Part shown: in pieces, positions 24,951 to 32,977 of the stretch
How the letters are laid out: every line of letters starts with the position of its first letter
Position numbering within the stretch: the first letter of the stretch is position 1
NCBI GenBank assembly: GCA_964431495.1
Contig: CAYSJU010000016.1
Coordinates: 1-41,145, forward strand
Source: CAYSJU01 sp964431495
GTDB lineage: Bacteria > Omnitrophota > Gorgyraeia > Tantalellales > Tantalellaceae
DNA: 41,145 nt
Direction: 5' to 3'
Made by a program: the position numbers and the translations under genes
Notes under the pieces: model-generated
What the model saw: only the letters and a program-made list of their open reading frames with translations
Databases searched by the model: none
What the model was told of the DNA's origin: nothing

Positions 24951-25795
24951 CGTCTTATCAGAACATTGTCTATCAATCGCGTCCTGCCTATGAACGCTGC
25001 CACTGCAATAAGCGTATTCCCCCCTATGGCCTTCACCGGACTCAAATCATCGGCATCAACTATCTCTAAATAATCTATCTTCAGTCCTCCGGATTCTCCC
25101 AGTATTTTTTTCATCTCTTCTCTTACTTTATCAGCGGAACTCTCGCCAGCGGCAATAAACCCCTCTGCCTGTTCCAGTGATCGGAATATGTTCGGCGCTT
25201 TCTTTCTCTCCTCTTCCGAGAGACATGCGTTACGCGAGCTCATCGCCAGCCCGTCCTTTTCCCTGACAATGGGCATGACACGAATCTCCGTGTCCATGTT
25301 CAGGTCATCTACCATCCTTTTTATGACAATGGCCTGCTGGGCGTCTTTCTGTCCGAAATAGCTTACGTTGGGGCTGATGATATTAAAAAGTTTGGAGACC
25401 ACGGTGGTAACGCCGCGGAAATGACCCGGGCGGGATGATCCGCACATAGTATCCGTGAAAGCGCCCGTCAGTTCCACGTACGTACTGTAGCGGTCAGGAT
25501 ACATATCTTCAACGGAAGGGAAAAAGACGACATCCACTCCGCACCCTTCTGAAACACGCTTATCCCTCTCAATGTCACGCGGGTACCTGTCAAGATCCTC
25601 GCCCGGCCCGAACTGGGCGGGATTCACGAAAATACTGATAACCACAACGTCGCATTGCTCGCGAGCCGCTTTGACCAGGCTCATATGGCCCTCATGGAGA
25701 TACCCCATGGTTGGCACGAACCCGATGGTTTTTCCCTGCCGGTGTGCTTCTCGGGAATATTCTTTCATTTCGTCTATAGTCGTGATGAGTTTCAT
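24947..25795 (-). CDS. panC: Pantothenate synthetase
   Basis: Joins pantoate and beta-alanine using ATP to make pantothenate for coenzyme A. From the ATG at 25795 the protein has 282 residues, the normal size. FVPTMGYLHEGH (26-37) carries the nucleotide-binding HxGH (His34, His37); IFVNPAQFGPGEDLDRYPR, GQKDAQQ and MSSRN follow as expected. A longer frame from a GTG at 25843 would add 16 residues coded entirely by a heptad repeat and overlap folK, so it is rejected. There is no ribosome site before the ATG, because the repeat fills the space; translation may depend on coupling to folK, 34 nt upstream. panB and panD are not seen here. Confidence 0.94.
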   Translation of the reverse strand: MKLITTIDEMKEYSREAHRQGKTIGFVPTMGYLHEGHMSLVKAAREQCDVVVISIFVNPAQFGPGEDLDRYPRDIERDKRVSEGCGVDVVFFPSVEDMYPDRYSTYVELTGAFTDTMCGSSRPGHFRGVTTVVSKLFNIISPNVSYFGQKDAQQAIVIKRMVDDLNMDTEIRVMPIVREKDGLAMSSRNACLSEEERKKAPNIFRSLEQAEGFIAAGESSADKVREEMKKILGESGGLKIDYLEIVDADDLSPVKAIGGNTLIAVAAFIGRTRLIDNVLIRR

Positions 25796-25850
25796 TGTAA
25801 GTTGTAAGTGGTAAGTGGTAAGTTGTAAGTTAAAACTTACCACTTACCAC
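25796..25850. repeat. Heptad array at the folK-panC junction
   Basis: On the minus strand units AACTTAC and CACTTAC repeat five times in exact 7-nt register up to the panC ATG. Upstream lies the inverse word series; AGTGGTAAGTGGTAAGTT is matched by its perfect reverse complement, giving an 18-bp stem. The array contains the last FolK codons and its stop. Confidence 0.9.
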
Positions 25851-26312
25851 TGTCTCATACATCTCCCGCATCGTCTTTCCGAACACCGGATGCACGATTC
25901 CAGGCGCTATCTCCGCAAGTCCCCGCAGGACAAAATATCTTTCATGCATCCTGGGATGCGGGATCATTAAATTATCCTTTTTCAAGATCATATCATCATA
26001 AAGCAGGATATCAATATCCATTATCCGGGGATGGTTCCTCCCTGTCTCTTCGCGGCCCATGTCTTTTTCAATATCCTTGAACAGCCTGAGACAGTCTTCC
26101 GGTAATAAAGTCGTATCTATTTTGACCGCTCCATTAAGGAAATCTTCCTGGGGAACATCTCCTGCCGGTTTGGTCAGGTAGAACCCGGATCTTGCAATGA
26201 CCTGTATGCCCGCTATCCCGCTTAACCTGCAAATAGCCTCTTCACAGTTGGCTTCTTTATTTCCGATATTGGATCCTATCCCCAGGTATACTGTTGCCAT
26301 ATCAGATTGCAT
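25830..26312 (-). CDS. folK: HPPK, 2-amino-4-hydroxy-6-hydroxymethyldihydropteridine pyrophosphokinase
   Basis: Transfers pyrophosphate from ATP to hydroxymethyl-dihydropterin in folate synthesis. The protein is 160 residues from the first ATG. YLGIGSNIGNKEAN, FLNGAVKI, the loop GREETGRNHPRIMDIDILLYDD and IPHPRMHER are classic HPPK features. The conserved part starts at a second ATG (26300), so the first four residues may not be translated; a weak AAGGGG lies about 10 nt before the first ATG. The last residues (TVVSGKF) are encoded by a heptad repeat rather than conserved sequence. Other folate genes are absent here; it sits between dapL and panC. Confidence 0.94.
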   Translation of the reverse strand: MQSDMATVYLGIGSNIGNKEANCEEAICRLSGIAGIQVIARSGFYLTKPAGDVPQEDFLNGAVKIDTTLLPEDCLRLFKDIEKDMGREETGRNHPRIMDIDILLYDDMILKKDNLMIPHPRMHERYFVLRGLAEIAPGIVHPVFGKTMREMYETVVSGKF

Positions 26313-26327
26313 AGGGGTCAGACCCCT
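26313..26327. repeat. Small palindrome before folK
   Basis: AGGGGTC, a central A, then GACCCCT: a perfect 7-bp stem directly before the folK start and about 12 nt after the dapL stop. It may mask or contain the folK ribosome site. Confidence 0.6.
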
Positions 26328-26338
26328 TCTACGCTTCT

Positions 26339-27511
26339 TTATGAAAAAAATGCCTTTTTGATCCGCTGCGCGGCCTCTTCAAGCTTTTCCAAATCAACGG
26401 TAAGCGCCATGCGCACATATCCTTCACCGGACCTGCCGAATCCATTGCCCGGAGTTATGACAATATCAGCTTTCTCCAGCATATCCTTGGCTAGTCCCGC
26501 TGAATCATGTTCCCCGAACACCCGCGCCCATATATAAAAAGTGGCCTTTGGACACGGCACTTCCCATCCCGCGTCGTTCAGCCCCCTGAGGAGGACATCG
26601 CGCCTTTGTTGATAAAGCTTTATCATCTCATCTTTCACTTTGTCCGCGTTTTTCAAGGCCTCAATAGCAGCTATCTGTATGGCAGTAAAGATACCCGAAT
26701 CAATGTTGGACTTGACTTTTGCCAGGCCGGCCAGAATATCGGCGTTCCCGACCGCCATTCCCACCCGCCATCCGGTCATGTTGAACGTCTTTGAAAGGGA
26801 ATGGAATTCAATACCCACGTCCTTTGCTCCCTTTACCTGGAGAAAACTCGGCGGCATGAAACCGTCAAAACTTATCTCCGTATAAGCGGCGTCGGCGCAG
26901 ACGATAATATCATATTTCTTCGCGAACGATACGACCTTCTCGTAAAACTCCTTATCGCAGACAGCCCCGGTGGGATTGTTTGGATAGTTTATATGCATAA
27001 GCTTGCACCGCCAGGCCACATCTTTGTCTATGGATCCCAGATCCGGTAAAAATCCATTCTCCTCAAGAAGCGGCATGACCTGCACGTCAGCGCCGGCGAA
27101 TATCGCTCCGGAATTATAAGGAGGATATCCCGGGTCCGGCACAAGCACTGTATCACCCGGATCTATAAAAGCCAGGGGCGCATGCGCGATCCCCTCTTTT
27201 GAGCCCAGGAGCGGCAGGACTTCTGTCTCCGGGTCAAGGCCGACATCAATAAAACGTGATCCATACCAGTCAGCCATGCCCTGCCGGAGGATCCGCAATC
27301 CCTTGTTCAAAGCGTAATTGTGGGTCGATGGATCAAGGCTGGCTTCATGCAGCTTATTGATGATAAAATCAGGCGTGGGACGATCAGGATCACCCACCCC
27401 AAGGTCAATAACGGGCCGGCCCTGTTCAATGGCCCGCTGCTTGGCCCTGTCTATCTCCTCGAACAGGTACGGTGGTAAGCGCTTTAATCTGTCCGCGTAT
27501 TCTATTTTCAT
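26339..27511 (-). CDS. dapL: LL-diaminopimelate aminotransferase
   Basis: PLP fold-type I aminotransferase (390 residues) that converts tetrahydrodipicolinate directly to LL-diaminopimelate, bypassing DapD/C/E. Family features: LPPYLFEEID (12-21), DLGVGDPDRPTP (36-47), GSKEGIAH (103-110), PDPGYPPY (125-132), NYPNNPTGA (175-183) and PLP lysine Lys241 in SLSKTFNMTGWR. Its location directly beside dapB, dapA, dapF and lysA, with no succinylase genes, supports DapL over a generic aspartate or alanine aminotransferase. An AAAGGA site lies about 10 nt before the ATG. Confidence 0.92.
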   Translation of the reverse strand: MKIEYADRLKRLPPYLFEEIDRAKQRAIEQGRPVIDLGVGDPDRPTPDFIINKLHEASLDPSTHNYALNKGLRILRQGMADWYGSRFIDVGLDPETEVLPLLGSKEGIAHAPLAFIDPGDTVLVPDPGYPPYNSGAIFAGADVQVMPLLEENGFLPDLGSIDKDVAWRCKLMHINYPNNPTGAVCDKEFYEKVVSFAKKYDIIVCADAAYTEISFDGFMPPSFLQVKGAKDVGIEFHSLSKTFNMTGWRVGMAVGNADILAGLAKVKSNIDSGIFTAIQIAAIEALKNADKVKDEMIKLYQQRRDVLLRGLNDAGWEVPCPKATFYIWARVFGEHDSAGLAKDMLEKADIVITPGNGFGRSGEGYVRMALTVDLEKLEEAAQRIKKAFFS

Positions 27512-27542
27512 TTTTTTTAATTCCTTTTACATTAACTTTTCA

Positions 27543-27580
27543 TATGGTCCATAGACAATAGACCATGGACTGTTGACTTA
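27543..27580. repeat. Heptad array in the dapB-dapL gap
   Basis: On the minus strand GTCAACA, GTCCATG, GTCTATT, GTCTATG run in 7-nt register, beginning about 8 nt after the dapB stop. The words resemble those between aspS and the lipoprotein gene (13045-13085), 14 kb away. Confidence 0.8.
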
Positions 27581-27588
27581 CAAGGCAC

Positions 27589-28332
27589 CTACCCCAGCCC
27601 CAATACATCCGCCATGCTGAAAAGTCCGCGTCTCTTGCCTGCCACAAACCTCGCCGCCGTAAGAGCGCCTGCCGCGAACACGTCCCGCGATCTGGCGTTG
27701 TGGCGGATCTCCAGCGTTTCATATTCACCGTCGAAAACAACTCCATGGTTGCCTATGACCTCCCCCTCCCGGACCGCGGCGACAGGAACATCCTTGCCGC
27801 AGGCCTCCTTGATGATCCTGGCTATCATCTTGGCCGTACCGCTCGGCGAATCTTTTTTATGCACGTGATGCGTCTCGTCCACCTTTACGGAAAAGCCGGG
27901 GCCCAGGACGCGCGAAGCCTCTCTTATCAGGCCGAACAAGAGGTTCACGCCTATTGCCATGTTCGGCGAAAATACTATGGGTATCCTTTTCGAGGCTTCA
28001 GCAATAACCTTTTCACCCTCATGGTCGATACCGGTAGTACCGATGACCATGGGGATATTCCTGTCAGCGCAGATCTTTACATGTTCCAACACGGCGCCGG
28101 CAATAGTAAAATCTATCATGCAATCTATCTTTCCAGCGCCCTCTCCTGTGTCAGACAGAACCGTGATACCGGTCTCTCCGATCCCCAGGACCTCACCGAC
28201 ATCCTTTCCGATCACGGGATGGCCGTCTTTCTCAACAGCGGAGACGATCTCGATATCGCGTTCTCCTGCCGCGAGATGAGCAATCCGCCTGCCCATCTTC
28301 CCGCCTATCCCGAATATTCCTATTTTTACCAC
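27589..28332 (-). CDS. dapB: 4-hydroxy-tetrahydrodipicolinate reductase
   Basis: NAD(P)H-dependent reductase, second dedicated step of lysine/DAP synthesis. The 247 residues have the Rossmann motif GIFGIGGKMGRR (5-16), GTTG near 98-101, SPNMAIGVN, and the catalytic signature ETHHVHKKDSPSGTA. It is somewhat shorter than the E. coli enzyme but complete. The start codon is GTG at 28332 with AGGAG 6 nt before it. It lies 16 nt after dapA. Confidence 0.96.
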   Translation of the reverse strand: MVKIGIFGIGGKMGRRIAHLAAGERDIEIVSAVEKDGHPVIGKDVGEVLGIGETGITVLSDTGEGAGKIDCMIDFTIAGAVLEHVKICADRNIPMVIGTTGIDHEGEKVIAEASKRIPIVFSPNMAIGVNLLFGLIREASRVLGPGFSVKVDETHHVHKKDSPSGTAKMIARIIKEACGKDVPVAAVREGEVIGNHGVVFDGEYETLEIRHNARSRDVFAAGALTAARFVAGKRRGLFSMADVLGLG

Positions 28333-28348
28333 AATTAACTCCTGCTTA

Positions 28349-29215
28349 TTAAATAAGCTTGTATTCCCTCAATACCTTCTCGAGTTTCGCCTTGTTGTCG
28401 CTCTGCATCTCGCACAGGGGCAGGCGCCATTCTTCCTTTACCAGCCCCATCATGGAAGCAGAAGTCTTGACCGGCAGTGGATTGGTCTCCATGAACATGG
28501 CCTTGCACAACGGCAGTATTTCATAATGTATCTTCCTGGAGTCCTCGATATTTCCGTCAAGAAAATTCTTAACAAGGTCGTGTACCTTGCGGGGGATAAT
28601 ATTGGCCACGACGCTCACAACCCCCTTCGCACCCACTGACATGAACGGCAGGACCATGGAATCATCACCGCTCATCACGATTATGTCGCAAAGGGACAGA
28701 ATATCCATCACCTGCTGCACGCTCCCCGCGGCTTCTTTTATCGCGACAATGTTGTCCACCTTTGCCAGCCTGGCCACTGTGGAAGGGAGCATGGATATCC
28801 CTGTCCTGGACGGAACATTGTAAAGCATTATCGGGATGTCCGATTTTTTCGCTATTTCCGCGTAATGCCTGTACTGGCCCTCGGGCGTAGGTTTATTGTA
28901 ATAAGGGGTTATAACCAGCGCACCGTCGCATCCCGCCTTTTTAGCGTAGGAAGTAAGTTCCACGGCCTCTTCCGTGTTATTCGACCCTGTCCCGGCCACC
29001 ACGGGTATACGCTTGTTACAGGTTTCCACGGCGATATCCATCAGGGCCTTCTGTTCCTCCATACTCAGTGTCGCGGCTTCACCCGTGCACCCGCAGGGAA
29101 CAAGGCCGTCGGTCCCGTTCTCTATATGGAATTCTATAAGCTTCCTGAATGCTTCTTCATTGACCTTGCCGTTCTCGAACGGCGTGATTAAAGCGACATA
29201 CGAGCCCTTGAACAT
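28349..29215 (-). CDS. dapA: 4-hydroxy-tetrahydrodipicolinate synthase
   Basis: Condenses pyruvate with aspartate semialdehyde; first committed lysine/DAP step. From ATG 29215 the protein has 288 residues and opens MFKGSYVALITPF as the family usually does; a GTG two codons upstream overlaps the dapF stop and is the alternative. Schiff-base Lys160 (IVAIKEAAG), Tyr132 and Arg137 (LYNVPSRTG) and Tyr106 are present. The usual GTTGE reads GCTGE, so Cys43 replaces the first threonine of the proton-relay pair. An AAGGGAG site is 9 nt from the ATG. NanA- or KDG-type aldolases are less likely given the neighbours. Confidence 0.94.
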   Translation of the reverse strand: MFKGSYVALITPFENGKVNEEAFRKLIEFHIENGTDGLVPCGCTGEAATLSMEEQKALMDIAVETCNKRIPVVAGTGSNNTEEAVELTSYAKKAGCDGALVITPYYNKPTPEGQYRHYAEIAKKSDIPIMLYNVPSRTGISMLPSTVARLAKVDNIVAIKEAAGSVQQVMDILSLCDIIVMSGDDSMVLPFMSVGAKGVVSVVANIIPRKVHDLVKNFLDGNIEDSRKIHYEILPLCKAMFMETNPLPVKTSASMMGLVKEEWRLPLCEMQSDNKAKLEKVLREYKLI

Positions 29216-29217
29216 GA

Positions 29218-30039
29218 TCACATTCTCCCTTCATAAACGAGACTTGCGGTTCCTTCCAGATAAACATCCGTAATCTTGCCACCTGACTTTTTATAATAAA
29301 CCTTTAATTGTTCGCCGCTTTTCGTGCGCATATTTACCGGCGGCGATACATAGCCTAAAAGTCCAAGGATAATGGCTGACGCAACCGTTCCCGTGCCGCA
29401 GGCAAGGGTCTCGTCCTCAACACCGCGTTCATAGGTCCGGATGGATGCGCTGTTTTCATCTACGATTTCTACAAAGTCCGCGTTCGTTCCTTCCGGGGCA
29501 AAAAGGGTATGCTCGCGTATCTTGCGTCCTGTTTCTCTTACCGGATAACCTTCCAATCCTTCCATAATGTGTACTACGTGAGGCACGCCTGTATTAATGT
29601 AATTTACGTTCATAATGCTGCTTCCGATACCCAGCTTGATCCCGGTCTTGATGTCCCTGGGGTCGCTCATTCTGATCTTTACCCTGCCCTCGTTAACTCC
29701 GGCACGCAATATGCCAGCTCCTGTCTGAAAGGACAGGTCTTCTCCTCCCCAGCCGTTGACTGCGGCATAGAGGGCGCTGCACCGCGCTCCGTTCCCGCAC
29801 ATGGTCACTTCCGAACCATCTGGATTGAAGACGCGCATTTTAAAGTCCGCGTCGGTTGAATCTTCCAGGACCAGCAGGCCGTCAGCTCCGACCGATAAAT
29901 GCTCCCGGCACAGGTCAAGAGCCAGCGCGGAATAATCAAGGTCACGGGCATTCAGTTCGCCGGCTTTATTGTCTATAATGATAAAATCATTGCCGCTCGC
30001 AACGGCTTTGGTAAAGCAGAGACTATATTTTCTTTTCAT
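29218..30039 (-). CDS. dapF: Diaminopimelate epimerase
   Basis: Cofactor-free epimerase that turns LL-DAP into meso-DAP for lysine and peptidoglycan. The 273 residues have both active-site cysteines: Cys81 in MCGNGARC and Cys214 in LACGTGT, with GNDFIIID near 16 and NTGVPHVV near 149. The ATG at 30039 directly abuts a palindromic repeat, whose GAGGA provides the only visible ribosome site. The stop overlaps the alternative dapA GTG start. It is part of the lysA-dapF-dapA-dapB-dapL series. Confidence 0.96.
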   Translation of the reverse strand: MKRKYSLCFTKAVASGNDFIIIDNKAGELNARDLDYSALALDLCREHLSVGADGLLVLEDSTDADFKMRVFNPDGSEVTMCGNGARCSALYAAVNGWGGEDLSFQTGAGILRAGVNEGRVKIRMSDPRDIKTGIKLGIGSSIMNVNYINTGVPHVVHIMEGLEGYPVRETGRKIREHTLFAPEGTNADFVEIVDENSASIRTYERGVEDETLACGTGTVASAIILGLLGYVSPPVNMRTKSGEQLKVYYKKSGGKITDVYLEGTASLVYEGRM

Positions 30040-30111
30040 AGATTCCTCGAGTCTGTCATCCCGAGCGACCCGGCGTAGCCCGAAGGGCGAAGCCGGGGAG
30101 TCGAGGAATCT
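30040..30111. repeat. Palindromic repeat immediately upstream of dapF
   Basis: 11-bp perfect terminal inverted arms (AGATTCCTCGA, 30040-30050, and complement at 30101-30111) enclose an inner hairpin: CCCGGC/GCCGGG around GCCC-GAA-GGGC. It looks like a dispersed REP-like element. Only one copy was noticed in this window. On the minus strand its last bases supply GAGGA 4 nt before the dapF ATG. Confidence 0.8.
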
Positions 30112-30151
30112 GTTTTGGATCCTGCGACTCGCTCTGGATAAATTCGCACTT

Positions 30152-30185
30152 ATGATTTGCGAACACTCGCGTGTTCGTAAATCAT
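30152..30185. repeat. Hairpin after the lysA stop
   Basis: A 15-bp stem with one mismatch (G-T pairable in one orientation) around a TCGC loop; arms are ATGATTTGCGAACAC and near-complement. It begins 5 nt after the lysA stop. No T-run follows on either side. Confidence 0.7.
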
Positions 30186-30189
30186 GTGC

Positions 30190-31440
30190 TCATTGAAAAC
30201 TTTTCAATATGCTTTCGCCTCTTACAAGGTCCTTATATGTTTCCGCGCGCCGGATCATCCTGACCTTGCCCTTTATCACCATCAGTTCCGCCGGACGCGG
30301 ACGGGAATTATAGTTAGACGCCATCGTGTATCCATAAGCGCCCGCGCTCATAACAGCAAGGTGCTCATCGGCCACAAGTTCCGGTAATTCCCTGTCCAGG
30401 GCCAGATAATCCCCGCTTTCACATATCGGCCCCACGATGTCATACTGACGCGGCTTTGACTTGAGCTTTACAACCGGCAGGATGGTGTGATAAGCGTCGT
30501 ACATGCTCGGCCTTATAAGGTCGTTCATTCCCGCGTCCACGATAGCAAAATCCTTTCCGGCCCTGCCCCTCTTCACGTACAGTACCCTGCAGACAAGGAT
30601 CCCGCTGGATCCCGCGATAAAACGGCCTGGTTCAAGGATAAGCCTGTAAGGCTTATCCTTTATCAGGGGAACTATCTTTTCAGCGAACTCGTCAGCCGTC
30701 CTGGCCTTCTCCTGGCCGTAGTCAATGCCGAACCCACCTCCTATATTCATCCACTCCACCTTGACACTGCTCGCTTCCAGAAAATCCAGCACCCTGGATA
30801 CGGCTGCCACAAATGGCTTTGTATCGGTTATCTGCGATCCTATGTGGACATGCACTCCATTGAACTGCACATTCGAATATTTATTCGCGTTGTCAAAAAC
30901 GTCTTGAGCGGACTTGAAATCTATACCGAACTTCTTTTCCTTGGTGCCTGTCGTCATGTGATCATGCGTGTCCGCCTTTACATCCGGGTTTAGCCGCAGG
31001 GCCACCCTGGGCTTTTTCCCCAGACGTTTTGCCACGGAATCTATCATCACAAGTTCCGGGACCGATTCCACGTTAAAGAAAAAGATGTTCCTGCGTATGG
31101 CGAACTCGATCTCCTTCTCTGTCTTCCCCACGCTCGCGTAGACTATCCGCTCCGGGGGACACTTTGCCTTCAGGGCCTTAAACAGTTCCCCTCCGGACAC
31201 GATATCCAGCCCGGCTCCTTCGTTCACAAGGGCCCTGCATATGTTCAGGTTTGAATTGGCCTTCATGGAAAAACAGATAAGGGGATCCACTTCCCTGAAC
31301 GCCTTCCTGATCTTCCGGAAATGGTCCATCAGAGTTTCATAGCTGTAGAGGTAGAAAGGCGTGGGATGTTCCCTGATAATATCAGCTATGGGGACATCCT
31401 CGCAATGAAGCACATCATCTTTGTAACGGAATTCATGCAT
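30190..31440 (-). CDS. lysA: Diaminopimelate decarboxylase
   Basis: PLP fold-type III enzyme that decarboxylates meso-DAP to lysine. The 416 residues show PLP Lys60 (CFSMKAN), HVHIGSQ, the phosphate loop GGGFGIDYG, EPGRFIAG, and CESGD (dimer active site). The last step of the pathway is here the first gene of the lysine group, right after argH. An AGGAG site lies 7 nt before the ATG. Arginine or ornithine decarboxylase relatives are excluded by length and motifs. Confidence 0.96.
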   Translation of the reverse strand: MHEFRYKDDVLHCEDVPIADIIREHPTPFYLYSYETLMDHFRKIRKAFREVDPLICFSMKANSNLNICRALVNEGAGLDIVSGGELFKALKAKCPPERIVYASVGKTEKEIEFAIRRNIFFFNVESVPELVMIDSVAKRLGKKPRVALRLNPDVKADTHDHMTTGTKEKKFGIDFKSAQDVFDNANKYSNVQFNGVHVHIGSQITDTKPFVAAVSRVLDFLEASSVKVEWMNIGGGFGIDYGQEKARTADEFAEKIVPLIKDKPYRLILEPGRFIAGSSGILVCRVLYVKRGRAGKDFAIVDAGMNDLIRPSMYDAYHTILPVVKLKSKPRQYDIVGPICESGDYLALDRELPELVADEHLAVMSAGAYGYTMASNYNSRPRPAELMVIKGKVRMIRRAETYKDLVRGESILKSFQ

Positions 31441-31462
31441 GTTTTTACTCCTATGGCCGCCA

Positions 31463-31555
31463 GGGCTCAGAAGACATAAACCGGAAGTCAGAAAACAGAG
31501 TGCGGATAGGACATGAACTCTTGATCTGTTCTCCGGGTCCTGATTTCTGTCTTTA
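31463..31555. repeat. Heptad-like array in the argH-lysA gap
   Basis: Two blocks of CAGAAGA/CAGAAAA-type words in 7-nt register on the plus strand are answered by inverse words (TGATTTC, TGTCTTT) at the other end. It starts at the argH stop and is the longest such array in the window, but also the most degenerate. Confidence 0.55.
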
Positions 31556-32929
31556 TGCTTTCAGCTTCTTTTTCCAGGAAGCTATCTCTTTTTTTACGAG
31601 ATCCGGGTTGCTGCTCCCCTGTGTCTTCTTCATGTTCACCGAAGTCTCTGGATTCAGATAGCCGTAAACATCTTCATCGAGCTTTTCGGAAAAACCCTTT
31701 AATTCCGATATTGAAAGATCTGAAATGTTTATATTTTTACCCACGCAGTGCTTTACGATATCCCCGATGATCCAGTGCGCGTCCTTGAAAGGAACGCCCT
31801 TGCGCACCAGGTACTCCGCCAGGTCCGTGGCGTAGATGAATTCGTCTTCGAGCTTTTCGGCCGCTTCCTTTTTCTTCAACTTCACGGTCTTCATCAGGTC
31901 CGACATTATCGCCAGTTCGGAAGCGATAAGTTCAACGGACTCGAACAAGTACTTCTTATCCTCCTGAAGGTCCCTGTTATATGAATGAGGAAGACCCTTC
32001 AAAAGCACCAGGAGCGAACTGAGCGCGCCTATTACCCTGGAAGATCTACCCCTCACCAGTTCAAGCACATCCGCGTTTCTCTTCTGCGGCATAAGGGAAC
32101 TTCCGGTGCAGTAATCGTCGCCTATCTCCAAAAAACCGAACTCTGCCACGCTGTAAAGTATCAGGTCCTCGCTTATCCGGGACAGGTGCACACCTATCAG
32201 GCCGAGAGCGGCGACAATTTCAGCGATAAAATCCCTGTCGCTCACGGAATCTATGCTGTTCGCTGAAACAGCCTTGAACCCGAGGCTTTCTGATACGAAC
32301 TTTCTGTTCAGGTCCAGGGAAGAACCCGCTATCGCTCCTGACCCCATGACAGAAACGTCACATCTTTTCTTCGCGTCTTCAAGCCTCTCTCTGTCCCGTT
32401 CAATCATCTCCACGTAAGCCATGATAAGATGCGAAAAAAGAATGGGCTGCGCGCGGTTCATGTGAGTGTACCCGGGGATGATCACATCTATGGTCTTCTC
32501 GGCCAGTTCGACCAGTCCCTGCTGCAACGCCTGGATAAGCCCCGCGATCGATCCTATCGCGTCTTTGCAGTACAGCCGCATATCATTGACCACCTGCTCA
32601 TTCCGCGACCTGCCGGTATGCATTTTCTTCGCGGCATCCGGGGCCTTTTCTTCAACATACGTCTGTATAGCCGAATGGATATCCTCATGTTTCCCGAAAT
32701 CAACCTGCCCTTCCTCGATCCGTTCCAGGAGTTCATCCAGGACGCCCACAAGGACCTGCTTTTCTTCCGGAGAAACATACCCGCACTTCCCGAGCATTTC
32801 CACGTGCACCTTGCTGCTTATACAGTCATACTTTGCAAGTATCTTGTCCACGTCAATGCTTGAAGTGAATTCCATCACCCGGGGGTGTATCTCTTTTTTT
32901 TCGAATCTACCGCCCCATAATTTACCCAT
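31553..32929 (-). CDS. argH: Argininosuccinate lyase
   Basis: Cleaves argininosuccinate to arginine and fumarate. The 458 residues belong to the fumarase/aspartase superfamily: GKLWGGRF start, HTGRSRNEQV (104-113), catalytic His156 in GYTHMNRAQP, and the mobile signature loop GSSLMPQKRN (276-285) with the catalytic serine. An AAGGAG site lies 5 nt before the ATG. It is separated from argG by a CTAG-centred palindrome and from lysA by a repeat array. Confidence 0.97.
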   Translation of the reverse strand: MGKLWGGRFEKKEIHPRVMEFTSSIDVDKILAKYDCISSKVHVEMLGKCGYVSPEEKQVLVGVLDELLERIEEGQVDFGKHEDIHSAIQTYVEEKAPDAAKKMHTGRSRNEQVVNDMRLYCKDAIGSIAGLIQALQQGLVELAEKTIDVIIPGYTHMNRAQPILFSHLIMAYVEMIERDRERLEDAKKRCDVSVMGSGAIAGSSLDLNRKFVSESLGFKAVSANSIDSVSDRDFIAEIVAALGLIGVHLSRISEDLILYSVAEFGFLEIGDDYCTGSSLMPQKRNADVLELVRGRSSRVIGALSSLLVLLKGLPHSYNRDLQEDKKYLFESVELIASELAIMSDLMKTVKLKKKEAAEKLEDEFIYATDLAEYLVRKGVPFKDAHWIIGDIVKHCVGKNINISDLSISELKGFSEKLDEDVYGYLNPETSVNMKKTQGSSNPDLVKKEIASWKKKLKA

Positions 32930-32947
32930 GGCAGCTCCTTTTTCATG

Positions 32948-32971
32948 GGGGTCGCGTCTAGACGCGACCCC
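32948..32971. repeat. Perfect 24-bp palindrome centred on CTAG, argG-argH gap
   Basis: Each half is 12 bp without spacer; centre TCTAGA, arms GGGGTCGCG and complement. It occupies most of the argG-argH gap, between the argG stop and the argH ribosome site. No T-run follows, and it lies inside a transcription unit. Confidence 0.9.
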
Positions 32972-32977
32972 TTATAC

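Noticed and set aside
25796..25843. 16-residue N-terminal extension of PanC from a GTG start
   Set aside because: It is encoded entirely by the heptad repeat, overlaps folK, and PanC normally begins at the MKLITTIDEM position.
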